A stretch of DNA of 64,000 bases from Fasciolopsis buskii (GCA_008360955.1 LUCM01010140.1:126685-190684); one strand, 5' to 3'; counted from the first letter of the stretch, positions 52,419-64,000 are shown. The notes: a model not told the origin generated them from the sequence alone. Translations and numbers: made by a program.

Positions 52419-52748
52419 ACAAGTTGGCGAACAAGCTCGTTTTCAGTGATTTGTACTCATGCCATTACATCACTATATATATATATCTTGACAAAATATT
52501 TTCACTATAGGAAGGATTGGATTAGTCAGATAAAAATATGGGTGGGGAAGGGATTTGTGGTGTCACATGGATAACCTGAATACACAATAATGTGTTGTTA
52601 ATTGTTTTGTTGTCTAGACTTTCTATTGGGACGGAGGGTGGACCAGGGGAGTTGAAGCGCAATCACAAATTGTTTTTGAGAACAAAGTGGAGGATTGTGA
52701 AGACAGATTGCGACAGCTTCCGCAGTGCTCAAGAGGCGACACTTTGCC
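52419..52748. repeat. Inverted repeat, left arm (partner 53029-53342)
   Basis: This arm of about 330 bases pairs with 53029-53342 at roughly 90% identity, including a TA microsatellite (52474-52486 and 53276-53288), the terminal motif and the endonuclease C-terminus. The left arm has a short insertion (about 52565-52585) relative to the right. Confidence 0.9.
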
Positions 52749-53028
52749 AACCTGGATTGTTGACCTCTGACCTTATACAGGGTCCGGAAAGCTTGCGCCA
52801 CATTCATGGCGTGGTTAGTCTTTGCTAGATGTGAAACGACTGCGCTATTAAGTGACTTAATTGTTCCAGTGCCTAACCATGCCGGGTGGTGCTCTCGGAT
52901 GCGTTCAGACAAGCGCCTGGTCGTGCGGCCGATGTACACTGTTCCACAGGAACATGTGAAGGAATAGATACAAAACGAGGCTGCAGAATCAGGGACTTTG
53001 TCTTTCAGCCATAATGACACTACGGGGC
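52598..53028 (-). pseudogene. PLE GIY-YIG endonuclease fragment, still open
   Basis: The minus-strand frame is uninterrupted from the inverted-repeat junction to a stop at 52598, about 142 codons. It reads LKDKVPDSAASF, then C-I-Y-S-F-T-C-S-C-G-T, V-Y-I-G-R-T-T-R-R-L and R-I-R-E-H-H-P, the GIY-YIG core with its conserved Arg and a CxC..HH set suggestive of metal binding. It ends with L-L-S-T-A-E-A containing the catalytic Glu and P-P-L-C-S-Q-K-Q-F-V. The reverse transcriptase and the start codon are missing, so it is a 5'-truncated relic despite the intact frame. Upstream codons of the longer 208-codon frame come from the antisense of the inverted arm. Confidence 0.85.
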
Positions 53029-53342
53029 GGCAAAGTGTCGCCTCTTGAGCACTGCGGAAGCTGTCGCAATCCGTCTTCACAATCCTCCACTTTGTGCTTA
53101 AAAACAGTTCGTGATTGCGCTTCAACTCCCCTGGTCCACCCTCCGTCCCAATGCAAACACTAGACAACAAAACAATTAACACAACACATTCTTGTGTAAC
53201 ACCACGAATCCCTTCCCCACCCATATTTGTATATGACTAATCCAATCCTTCCTATAGTGAAAATATTTTGTCAAGATATATATATATTGATGTAATGGCA
53301 TGAGTACGAATCACTGAAAACGAGCTTGTTCGCCAACTTGTG
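53029..53342. repeat. Inverted repeat, right arm (partner 52419-52748)
   Basis: This is the inverted partner of 52419-52748. Its PLE sense is the plus strand, ending in the terminal motif near 53309-53342. It begins abruptly at the GGCAAAGTG junction, where the sense copy on the minus strand is truncated. Confidence 0.9.
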
Positions 53343-54123
53343 TTTGTCAGAGTGTAGTAGACGAATTGTTGTTCGCAGTTCCTTATAATGCAAGGAAGTT
53401 ATTCCTCAGCTTGTCGGACTGGAATTAAACTTCCAACTGTTGGCAAGAGTTCATGAAACTGAGTGGAGATCGTGGATTGCAACCAAACACGAATTTCACC
53501 GAACGTTCATTTTTGTAATTTTCGTTTTTCCTAATTCAATACCGCTGGTTTCACGTTTGAATTTTTTACCTTCCTGCTGAACATTCTGTTTCATGGGGAT
53601 CCATGGTCAATGAATTGAAGTTAGTGCTCACAATATTGCAGAGGCTGCAATGGGCAAATGTCACAACTAGCCAGCATAATGTTTTTGGGGAAACATCGAG
53701 GCTTATTCAGAACAGAGCGAAAGGTCGAAAGCAGTTTCAGAGCCATCCACATATACTGTCCAGCTCCACACTAAGCTCTTGACTACTCTTAAAATTTGAC
53801 TACCTCCGAATGTGTCAATCTGTACCCTCTCTTAACTCTGGGTTGCCCAAATAATTCGTCGGGCGCTACCTACTAATAACAATGCGAATGAAACCAGGAA
53901 TGAGCCACGGTAGCCCAGGTCGCTGCGTTGAAACATGTTTTACTTTGTAAAACAATAAAACGCTAGGTACAAAAAGGTGAGATGCAAACAAATACGCAAT
54001 AATTGTACAACTGACACAGTATTGTCAAAATACATCCTTGAAATGCTGCAGTCCAGTGAGTAAATTAACTTGGAAATTTCCTGATCCAGTCATCAGCTTT
54101 ATGTTGTTAGTTTTGGCTGGTAG

Positions 54124-54336
54124 CTCATGTACGCCATTCCTATATTGCAAGTGAGCTGGCATAAATACAATCGAATCAGTAAAGTTAACCGATCGGTTTC
54201 TCGACTGCATGACCAAACCGAGCGAAAGCAGCTTAACGATATGGACAAGCTAACCCAACTGCAATGTGAATTGATCTCAAGCCGCTTGGCATCCGGAATA
54301 CTACAGGTCCTAGGGCGACAGTTCATTGGTCAGTAA
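54124..54336 (+). CDS. Candidate terminal exon, possible coiled coil
   Basis: A U-rich tract ends in GGCTGGTAG at 54115-54123, followed by an open frame of 70 codons to TAA at 54334-54336. The C-terminal half (SVSRLHDQTERKQLND and onwards) has leucines spaced as in an amphipathic helix or short coiled coil. An AATAAA signal lies at 54495-54500. I do not recognise the protein. No partner exon is identified. Confidence 0.25.
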   Translation, partial: LMYAIPILQVSWHKYNRISKVNRSVSRLHDQTERKQLNDMDKLTQLQCELISSRLASGILQVLGRQFIGQ

Positions 54337-54680
54337 CCCTGGATTATTTTGTTAGACATGTCAGGATACATACTACCAGGATATTTTAACTCTTACCCGA
54401 AACCAATTCGCAAGAAAACATTCAATATTCTATCCGTGTAAAGCTCTGTTTATTTCTGTTTTGTCAAATATAGTGGTAAAATTCATTTTTATTCAATAAA
54501 ACCTTAGCGAATGGCAACCGAATATGTGCACATCGTTAATTTTGCACACTTAAAAGTTATGCTTCTCTGTGTTTCATTTCTTAACTTCAAAGCACTTTCG
54601 CATTGATCTAGATAAAAAGCAAAGAATTCTCACGGCCATTTTGGTATTTTTATGGGGAAACCGGAAGAAATGTCTCCCAG

Positions 54681-54991
54681 AAGCCCTTACACATGATAGG
54701 CTACAAGGAAGAACAGATCGTTAAAACCGGCCTCTTTGAGAAATATAAGAGGCTCTATTGCAGTTTAATTCGAATACCATTTCCCACTAGGCTGGAAGAT
54801 ATTTCGATACAAGTACGAGAGAAACTTATTTCCTGGATCAACGGAAATGCAGTAGAGTTAGCTGGCAAGTCAGCACATTTTCGGGTACCGGTAATGAATT
54901 TTCCCAGAAACATTTTAAAGGGCAACATGTTTCTGGCACTGGAAAATGGTTGCACAAAGCATACAAGAATAAAAATATTTATCCCACTACG
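54681..54991 (+). CDS. Candidate internal exon, unknown protein
   Basis: An acceptor TCTCCCAG (54673-54680) opens a 311-base frame that ends at CG|GTAAGATG, a good donor whose TAA would otherwise be the stop. The peptide (for example GYKEEQIVKTGLFEKYKRL) is plausible as a folded domain but unrecognised. The next open segment (55048-55233) lies in another frame and is equally unassigned. Confidence 0.22.
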
Positions 54992-57484
54992 GTAAGATGT
55001 AATATAAGAAAGAACTGGTCAGACATCCATCAAAACTCAGTTGGCCTTTGAAGGACACAGAAACGCTCGCTGCCAAACTTTTTCATCAAGCTTTCGTGAA
55101 GCGCCAAAATTTGTGCACTAGCGCTGTGTTCCGGAATAAATGCTTCAAAATATTTAGTATACTGGACGGCCTACAAATAATTCCTTTGGGATTCAGGCAA
55201 GATGATGGCGGGCATAAAAGACTTGGCAATTAGAAAACTGGAAGTACACAACTTTGCTCAGTCTTTACGGAATTGATAGGAGCGTTGTAATCAACAATAG
55301 TGTTTATGCAAAAATCACCCGTACGTTCTGACGGACCCTGCGTATTATTCCTCTGTCAATCGTTCGCGACTGTTTTCATCAATTCTAATGCGCCGCACAT
55401 TTCTGACTAGCTTCATCATACACGAACAACATTCATCTTCCCAATAAATGACTCTTCGAATAAAAGCCAGATGCACACCCGCATAGCAATAGACACTGCA
55501 CGGATGATTTTTCCATGCATACTTTTTTGTGTTAGACATTCTTCATGTTTTATCGGCAGTGAATTCAAGTGTAATATTCTTATTATCTCTTGCGTTTTGC
55601 AATCATGTGCCCATTCCTGGGCCTAGGAATGCTCAAAATCAATCGAGTTTAGCTGGATACCGATCTGTCTTTACCGTCTATGAGCGAGGTTCTATTCCAA
55701 CAACTGGTTATTTTTACATACTTCTACATCTCAAGGTTTACTGTGAATTAATTTATTAGTCCCATTTGTATGCAACAGAAGCACCATGGTTCAGCCTGTT
55801 TGATCACAAGAATATATGAACATGTAGAACGATCTACAGTGTACCTCTGACTTCTCATTCACTCTCCGTCACTAGACAGTCTTTTGCTGCTAACACCCAA
55901 AATACTATCCCTTTTTCTGTTATCTTTTGATTTGTTGACACATGCTGCCCTGGACTCGGTAGACTTCAGTAGACCTATTGAAAGCAGGTGACACACAGAG
56001 AAGAGAGCATGCAAGATTGAATTAGGGGACAATGCATGCACTTAACCATCGTCGTTGAAACTGAGTGTTATGCCTCCCTATTCTATTTGCTACCGTGTTT
56101 ATTTGTGAAAATTGGAATAACTGTGCAATTGAAAAACTAAAAGCTTCAACGTCCGCTGTGCGTGAGCCCTCACTTCATCCCCGCTGTTCTTTGCCGCTCC
56201 GGTTAAGGAAACCCGGTCCTCGTATTCTCATGATAACCCGATTTAACTCTTTCACTTTTGAACATCTGTCTATAAATTTTCGATATACACAATTGGTTAT
56301 CCAATTCACGTCATTCATTCAGTATCTTTTCTTTCTCTATGCAGTATACCGCATAGTACGGCTCATTCTTCTGGGCTAGGTTAACAAAATCGGTCCCTCT
56401 ACTTGTCCACTCCTATTCAAATCCTTCACTTACTGTAATGAGTGTTGCTTTAAATCCCCTACTGGAATAGCTTAGCGCTACTCACTTTTTTTCTTTCTGT
56501 GGAAATTAGTCTTCATGTTTTCTAAATAACTCTGGAAGGCCTTCCCTAAGCGTCTTATCCCCATCATTTTTTTCTACACAGAAGATTTTGAGTTTAGTTC
56601 GTTGAAATCACATGGTGAATGCCGTTTCTGTCTGATGTGACACTGTTCATGAAAATCTTGGTCATTCACTAGATACACGTAGCTAACTGGTTTATACCTC
56701 CGTCCCATTACTTGTCAATCAATATTCTCCGATTTGTTGCTGTTACCCTTAAATTTCTCTGTAATTTTCTGGTACACAACTGCATTCAACAATAAAATAT
56801 CAAGGTATCTAGTAAGATTATATTGTCCGTTATCTCGTAATAATCAAATTCACTCGCATTTGGACGCCTTAAGATGCCAACTGGTGTGAATTAGACTGTT
56901 GTTCTCAAATTGATTTGATTCGAATTAAAATTGTCGCAACACTGCATCATGTATCTGCCCGAGAAGAGTGAATTACTTAACATTTACCTACAGTGTCGTA
57001 TTGTACCGTTTGGTGCATATTCGATCAAGTGAATATTTTACCGTTTGATTAATCCGGCGTCTCTTCATTTTCCGTTCAGTCAGATTCACCCCAATTTAAC
57101 CCGACACTACCTTGCTGCTGTTTAACAGACATCCCATTGTTTAACATCAAGTTACCCACGTTTAACAAGGAATTGAATCTCTTGCGTTTCATGAAGAATA
57201 ATGCATTACACTATTCTGTATGTTCACCTCAAATGCTATGCTTTATGTTCGGAACCCTCTCTTATTTAATTGATCTAATGTGTTGATCACCTGCGAATAT
57301 CTTGGCATCCGGACTTCAGGTTTTATCCTAATCACTCGTATCGTTTGGCGAAAACGGCGCAAACGTGGCACATACAGGCACTCAACTAAAAAGCAAATCT
57401 TCGATAAATATTACTTTATGATCCGCACTTCGCTGTTCGTGAAAACCATTTGGAGTACCGTGATAACAGCAATATTAGCTTCAG

Positions 57485-57521
57485 ATTAAATCTCGTGGAA
57501 AATCCCACGAGTTCAATTTAA
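57485..57521. repeat. Hairpin with GC-rich core
   Basis: CTCGTGG (57492-57498) pairs with CCACGAG (57505-57511) around a 6-base loop. The outer ATTAAAT and ATTTAA segments pair further with a short unpaired interruption. No role assigned. Confidence 0.55.
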
Positions 57522-60500
57522 ACCAAATATCCACGCAGCCTGCAGTAATCTTTCAACTGGATTTAGACTTTCCATGTAGAAAACTTAGCACTTATTTTAA
57601 ACAAAATAAGTTACGAGGTTCAAGGGCCCAGGTATTATAGGACATCTGTGTTCGGCTATAGGTCTCTGGTTAGCAATCAACTGTAACCGTGATTTTTGCA
57701 AATAAAACGTTTTCTTGAATCATCAGTTTCAGGTAATCAGCGTTCCTACCGTTACGTGGTATGACATCCATACCATCGGTATAACGACAAAAGTGTCCTA
57801 CAGTTTTCGCACAAACTTCCTAATGGCACGTGTGATAACTTGTTCAACTCAAATTTTATTTTAGGGTAAGCTGTTTAGTTCATGTTTCAATAGCGTTTGT
57901 CAACAAGTTCAATTTTCTTTGTTAGTCCACAAACAAATTATCTGCAAATCAGAAGAACAAACGCACGCTGATTCTTTGAACCCCTCACCCCGAATCGGAC
58001 GAGCAAAAGTTACCAGCTGCCTTAAATTCTACGATTGCTTTTCAATACCCGTGACTCGGACCTTATTTTCTGCATATAATCGTCACTTATCCGCCGCCTG
58101 TACCAAACCAAGAGAACAGAATTTGTCAGTAGTCCTGTCTACCGAATCTATCCTTGTTCCTCTAATGCAGATGTATTTCGAGTCAAATCTTAAAATGAAT
58201 TTCTGACTTTTTCACCTACTTATTTCAAGCAAAAAGTCGAATTTTCTGCTCGTTCTCTAATTTTCAGCTACACGAATGTAATGCATATTGTATCGCTCAA
58301 CACATTTCCACTATTTCGCTGGCACCCCAAGGTCATTTCAGTTTGTTCCTAAAAAATACATGCATTTTCTATTCTGCCTTTATGACCCCATTTTGGTTTT
58401 CACAGTTTATTTTTCTGAGGACACCAGGATTCATGTTATCTGGTTCACTGGTCCATTTCCACACCATACAGACACCATGTAGACCCGATAGCAAACAAAT
58501 TGAAGTTGTCCCGATGAGGTAGATTAGTGCGAATTAGTGAACCGATTGAGTGGTGCACTTGGAAAGATAAAGGAAGAACGAATGTGTTCAGGGTCAACAA
58601 TTTATTTCGATTTGGGCAGGTGAATTCGGGACATCTGATTAGCATTGCACTCTGCGATGATATTTTTTATTTTGCTGTCTCTGTTGAATCGAATTCAATA
58701 GGAACTACTCGTTTGGCCTGTGCGCTCAAAGTTCACCTCAACCATTAATGTTGCACATTATCTGTTAACATCGAGAAACAAGAAACTCAGAAACGTAGAT
58801 CTACTGGAAATTGGATAGTAAATATGCTATGAATGAAACACGTCATGCAACACGGCTTATAATGCATAATTGTAGGAATCCTTTGTGGTTGGATGGATCT
58901 TGCTTTTTTTATAACCCAAAGTGGATTGGCTAATTTTTCTGTCCAAATATTTTAATCCATATTCAGACAGGTCTTCACTTTCCATTTCCAGGTGATTTTA
59001 CCTTGGCAACCAAATTTGTATGTATTCTCCTGGACCGGGTTCGGTTCTTTCCAAATGTGAATAGGTGGAAACTGCAGGTTACCTCCCACTTCCTCTCAAT
59101 ATCCCGCAGACCAAATGAAATTGGACTTCAGATTGCCTACTAATACATTGAAATCTTGTCGATCGATTTTGAATAAATCTTCTGGCTTAAGTTTATTAAA
59201 TCAGCTTTTGTTACTCATTAGTTTGATACCAGGACCTTGCAAATAGCCATCTGATGTCTACCGTTGGGGAAAATATACTATTACAGGTTTGTTTTTGTTC
59301 GCTTTTAACATCCCGGAACAGAGTGGCCAATTTCAATGTCAGAAGTGCAGAACTCCTAGTATAAAACAAGTTGAAACGGTATTCTTACCACATGCAATAG
59401 GGCAAACATGTTCACCTCACTTATGCGAAATAGTAACAAAGAATGGTCCCGCCTTTTGATTAATTCTCACTTAAGCATTTCTTGGAACCAGTCACCTAGG
59501 ATGACACCTCCATGGAAGTGACCATCCGATGGCAGACACATGCCAAGTCATCTAAAACCTAAAGTTAGGCTTTTGTTACCCTTTTTGAACTAACCTTGAC
59601 AGCAGTTTTCCTCTGAGTGTCACGTAATCGGAGTTCTTGTTTTATACGAGTAAGAGGGAACATGAGTTCGTAATTGCTGCTAGCAATTCTAGTAAATTAT
59701 TTGCTCATGAGTACCATGATTTGTACCGGAGAACTGACCAATAGCATTGGAGGGAATACCGTTTGTGATTAAACTCACTCATCATCGAAACACCTCCAAT
59801 GAAAGAAAATGTCCAAGGCTTTGTTAAAATTCCTACCCCGAAGTCGTTTCTAACCATTAGCGTCGTCAGTCAGTTGTCGAACTAGCAATTGAAACATGCC
59901 ATATTCTCAGGAAATTAATATTCTTGGTAGTTATATCCCCTAATTTTGAATTGTTCACATCAGTCCACGGCAAGGATTCTCTGTCATATAATGCTTTTTG
60001 CCACAAGCCTAGTTTCATTTTTTTTACGTGAATTCACTTTTATTGGAAGTAATCTAGATCACAGTCACTCCGCCAAATATCGCACACAAAATATCCAGCC
60101 ATAGAACACTCAAGCTGCAGGGTGAACAGGTCTTGACCGGTATTCCAAGTCTAGTTGGAATTTCAGCATTTGTTTATCGGCTCTACTCGATCAGAGTGGG
60201 TAGAAACGAAGACAGTGCCAGGGTGCACCATAACTAGACGACTTAGTGTAATTGTTTAATGGTAAAATATGTAAAGTAAAGACCTGAAGGAAGTTTGTAG
60301 CAGTTTGATTACGTAATGGACATCCAAGGAGACAAAACGAAAACTACAAATAAAAAGCCGAATCTAATGCACTCTCATTCACGAGGTAGCTTGCAAGAGA
60401 GTATTTCCTCAAATTCCTGGTCATTGTACATTTCGAATATTCGGAGCTTAGAGTGGACTCGTAAATTTAGGGTGGGTTATAATAAGGAGAGGAATTAGGC

Positions 60501-60815
60501 TTTTGAAGCAACCTTTTTTGATAGCGGAAACTTGACTGCACCTAATTTGTGTGATAGATACATGTGACGCCTTTAGGCCTTCTGAAGATCAAAACAAATA
60601 GAAAGAGAGATGAATGGGATGGCGTCTGACGGTTACCATGACAAAAAGATTTGAGCAATAAAATTTGCTTGCGTGCACCCAGTTTTCGCAGCTTTTAGAT
60701 GGCTTTTGCATCTCCGAACTCCAACACCACCGGATTCGAAGATTAAATATCACCTATTTCAAGCTCAACCACTTGAATTCATTATTCCTAAAAATACGAT
60801 GCGCATTATTTTCAG

Positions 60816-60949
60816 GAAGAGGACCGCGACCATCCAAAGACTGCCAAGTGGAAAATGAGCACTCGTTGGCAAAATCACTCAGAACACTCAATGAACAACT
60901 TCGAGCAATAAACGAGCAAGGAACTTGTGATTGGTTTAGTTCTACATAA
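60816..60949 (+). CDS. Candidate 3' terminal exon, unknown protein
   Basis: An acceptor (CATTATTTTCAG, ending at 60815) opens a frame reading G-R-G-P-R-P-S-K-D-C and then SLAKSLRTLNEQLRAINEQ, to TAA at 60947-60949. The helix-like NEQLRAINEQ part resembles a C-terminal coiled segment. An AATAAA signal follows at 61046-61051. The protein family is unknown. Acceptor, frame and poly(A) signal together make this one of the better candidates, but there is no independent support. Confidence 0.28.
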
Positions 60950-61520
60950 GACGATGTACAAAAAGTCTGTTCTGCGATTACAATGAAACTGATAACTATA
61001 GCCAAAGCACTTAAAACTTAAGAATTTCTTGAATCAGTTCGTTGAAATAAATAAGGGGTTTTTTTGAACTATAAAGAGTTGCACTACAAAGTGTGTTGTC
61101 ATTACGGCGCATTTCATCGTATCTTTAACCCTCTTTATCTTATCCTTTGAAAGGTGATTTAAAGTATATCATTTTCGCATAAATGCTTCTGTAGAGGCAT
61201 TGGCTATGACCATGAGTGCGACATGAGCTGGCACCACCTACCCAAGATAACCAATTGTACCCATTAAGTCACAAAAATTTGACGTTTTTCGGTAATCACA
61301 ATGTTTCATACTTGCACCTGGGCATTGCACCATTTTGTTTCGGCGCCGGATTTGAATTTCAAAGGAAGAACTACCAAAGCTAGCCAGTTATGGAAGGAAA
61401 AACTAAAATTGTGAAACTAGATCCAGAAGAGTGAAGCAACCGCTCAATAAAATCACAAGCCATAAATCTGAATGACAGGTTTGATCCATCGCTCATCGAG
61501 CATTGTATTAGACCTGGTAA

Positions 61521-61712
61521 GAAACAGTTAGAGTAGAGACGTCCTTAACCATATGCGGCCAGCGTATTTACTTCACGGCAATGGGACAAAGAAACGAAGG
61601 CAGGCAATATGCAACCGAAGTTGGCCTCTGTCAGTTCAAGCTTCGAAAGTGCCTTGCCAATCAGTGGTCCATTCAGGCAGGCACGAAGAACTGTGCGCGT
61701 TATCAGACTAAG
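61521..61712 (+). CDS. Candidate exon with strong splice donor
   Basis: The frame is open from 61521; the first ATG is at 61581 and starts M-G-Q-R-N-E-G-R-Q-Y. It runs to AAG|GTAAGTAG at 61710-61720, a near-perfect donor. No convincing acceptor is visible upstream, so a first exon starting at the ATG is the simplest reading. The peptide is basic and contains three cysteines; no family recognised. Confidence 0.22.
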
Positions 61713-64000
61713 GTAAGTAGCCCTGATAAGCAATTGAGTTCACGTGATGAGTTATTGGGTGATTGGTTAGCCGAAAAGGCTGACGGATGAAAAAACATTA
61801 ATCAGGCCTACTTCTCAAGCTGTCACTGTCTACAATTTGGTTTAGGTTATTTTCCACCAAGAGGAACATTCTTCAGTGCGATGTTCAGAAAAATCTAGAC
61901 TAATGTAATTAAGCTAATGGGCCTAGTCCACAAAGCAAACTTCGACTATTTCATACCTGATCAAATTGTGAATGGGAGCGTGATTATTTTGGAGTTTGAA
62001 GCAAACCACAGAATACTGCTAAGATAAATTGCATGGTGCTAAATTCGACATATTTCATTGAAAAAAAATCAGTGGCTGTCTAGCTTCGGCTACACAAGGT
62101 AGTATATCGGAATTGGCACACTAAAGCAGGAAAACTGTGAAGATTTAAGTACGATTGGAACGCTGTCCTAGACATAGTAAATACAAATACCTGCTTTATC
62201 TCGTCAAATGATACAATTTTAGCTTTCTTTTCATTCTCAGTTCGTTTTCAAAAACGACCACTCCATTTACTACATAGCCAGTTAATGTTGATTTGGGCAG
62301 GTCTATTGCACGTGTATGTTTCTTTTCAAATCTGAAAACCCAACACAATCTCCCTACTTTGTCAATCTACTAAACCATGTGTTTTAAATTTCTGTTCAAA
62401 TTTTAACGTCGTAGCTAGATCTTTTTTTATCTATTTTTTACGAAATGAAATTCTACGATAACATGCTCCTGAGAGATTTATTTCACATCATCAGTGAAAC
62501 GGATTTGCACTGGATTAGCGCTCCGATAGAAACGATAGCCATCTGCTCATTTCGCCCCTGCGCTTACAAAACCTGTTTACTGAAACGACAAACGAAGGTA
62601 AATAACATGCGTTTCAGAATGTGTGATTCCAAGTTAATGACTGATCGATAAATCCTTGCGCAAATATTGAAAACGTTAGAGAACATTTTATAATGATTGG
62701 TCTTAGAATTATTATCTGGGAGAAGGAATGAGCATGCGAGTATTTGCAAAAAGATTCATTGCTATAATTATCCCAATTAAAAATATTTTACTCATTTCAG
62801 TAATCTACATTGGTCGTATTTGTTTGCTTTGACAGTCATCAATTGATTCTCTTGACTAGATAAGACTGAGTTTATTAAATCTGATTTTCATTGGTAATGG
62901 TTGCGAGAGTTGTCGGTCTGTTTACAGATTCTCTAATCCGCAGTAACAGCACAAAGTCTCCGTGTTCTCTTGTAGCCGCGATTTGTCAGATGTGTAAAAA
63001 TAAACAGGGCAGATTTCCATGAACTGCCCGTCACGGTCGTTGTTGATCATTTTATAATGAAGAATCCGACCCGCACGGTGCAACGCCAACTAGGTTGATT
63101 TTGCTGGTGAATTAATTTGTCATTTACCTTTTTGATTGCAACCATTGATAATTTCTCTAACTGCTGCATTTTATTCTTTTTCGGGAATTCCTTAACATTT
63201 TCCTTTTTCAGTCTTTCATACACTTACTGAACAGACTGATACATTTTTGCATTATGCTGTAGTTCTTTGACAGATGAAAGGGGAACAAAGCAACACTTTC
63301 TAAATCTGCTAAGTTGGATGCTGTGAACAAAAATAACTCAGTTGCATTGAAGTTAAACCAGTTAGATATTTTGCAATTAAAATTGGCAACTGCCGGCATA
63401 ACAACAATAATATTAATTTCAAATTTTGCACATGCTTAATTCGGATTCAGTTGCAGTTGCCTGATTTCCTCGAACGTCTTTAGTTTGCATATTTTCCTCA
63501 TTGATCAGGACCAGATAAGTAACCGCGCAAGTCCGGTTTGTACGCTACTTGGTCTTCCAGAAGACTCCTCTGCGTTTTTCATTCATTTCGTTGGTACATC
63601 CTGGGACTGGCGTCGGAATTCGGATCGTTTCATATTGATTGGAAAGATCTGACGTGTTCCAATACTGAATTGCCTACTAGTAAAATCACATTTCTTCTGT
63701 TCGCGCATCCATACTTTAAATAGATTGTGGAAGTTTACAAACCCTGGACGTCATGCTGATTGTGAAGAGCTAGGAAGTCATGTGGAAGAAGGAAGCACAA
63801 TCATATTAAGGTGTACTCGTTTTATCTGGCAATAGGACTGTTCGTTGTAATTCTCAGCCTACGCATTCATAATTGAAGCGGATGATTTTTTCGTTATTCG
63901 CATGTTTGTTACGATATTCTTGGCGAAACAGTAACTTTCCCGAATGTGACTTAACGTTCTCAAACATTTTATCACCAACAATGATTTTCGTGTGTTTGTC

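Larger units (their letters stand above)
52419..53342 (-). mobile_element. PLE fragment with inverted 3' ends
   Basis: The middle (52749-53028) and left arm carry the 3' part of a Penelope-like element in minus orientation: GIY-YIG endonuclease, then 3' untranslated end. A second copy of the same 3' end lies inverted at 53029-53342, joined at the point where the first is 5'-truncated. PLEs are known for such partial inverted copies. The outer ends both carry the PLE terminal motif. The element starts 54 bases after the tail of the hammerhead SINE. Confidence 0.85.
53343..64000. other. Long stretch with no named gene, several exon-like pieces
   Basis: I recognise no family here. Four segments with an open frame plus a splice or poly(A) signal are listed separately (54124-54336, 54681-54991, 60816-60949, 61521-61712). 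They are all on the plus strand, which would suit one or more intron-rich genes, but nothing links them. A hairpin is at 57485-57521. Confidence 0.5.

Noticed and set aside
52592..52828. Plus-strand open frame of 78 codons
   Set aside because: It is the antisense of the PLE 3' coding end, mirrored by the inverted arm at 53029-53342; the true coding sense of this DNA is the minus strand.
53029..53224. First 66 codons of the 208-codon minus frame as a protein N-terminus
   Set aside because: They fall in the inverted arm and read the endonuclease C-terminus backwards, so they are not PLE coding sequence.
58475..58490. TGTAGACCCGA match to miR-10 family
   Set aside because: Only about 11 bases match and no complementary arm for a precursor hairpin is visible on either side.
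1..64000. CRISPR arrays, operons, bacterial promoters
   Set aside because: No regularly spaced repeats or bacterial-style gene packing; the LINE, SINE and PLE content indicates a eukaryote.

Overview
The window looks like non-coding or intronic DNA from a parasitic flatworm, most likely a digenean trematode. This is inferred from the mobile elements: a tRNA-headed SINE with a short-stem-III hammerhead ribozyme (the Sm-alpha type known from schistosomes), Penelope-like elements (PLEs) with GIY-YIG endonucleases, and RTE- and CR1/Jockey-like LINE relics. The DNA is AT-rich, has no long open reading frame and contains no cellular gene I can recognise by name. Apart from one 208-codon frame created by an inverted-repeat junction, the longest open frame is 159 codons.

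Layout. 1-7990: no recognisable gene; an AT microsatellite, a lone match to a PLE terminus and one GC-richer patch. 7990-10295 (+): a decayed LINE, with APE-type endonuclease followed by reverse transcriptase. 10300-22490: featureless apart from one weak exon candidate. 22494-24585 (+): a PLE cluster, namely a 5'-truncated PLE with part of the thumb and a broken GIY-YIG domain, an RTE-type reverse transcriptase fragment, and a second copy of the PLE 3' end. The two 260-bp PLE ends are gapless direct repeats with 10 mismatches. 24585-36700: little recognisable. 36701-36860: a decayed SINE copy. 36860-51886: little recognisable; a GATA microsatellite and short hairpins. 51887-53342: a compact mobile island made of a 313-bp foldback repeat, a SINE with a nearly intact hammerhead, and a PLE fragment whose 3' end is present twice in inverted orientation. 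53343-64000: no recognised gene; several exon-like segments with splice or poly(A) signals.

How the parts relate. The autonomous elements (CR1/Jockey-like, RTE, PLE) are all broken or 5'-truncated. The best-preserved coding piece is the PLE GIY-YIG segment at 52598-53028, still open on the minus strand. The hammerhead SINE lies only about 50 bp from a PLE terminus, which raises but does not prove an association. Candidate exons are low-confidence guesses from open frame plus splice signals; transcript evidence is needed to decide them.
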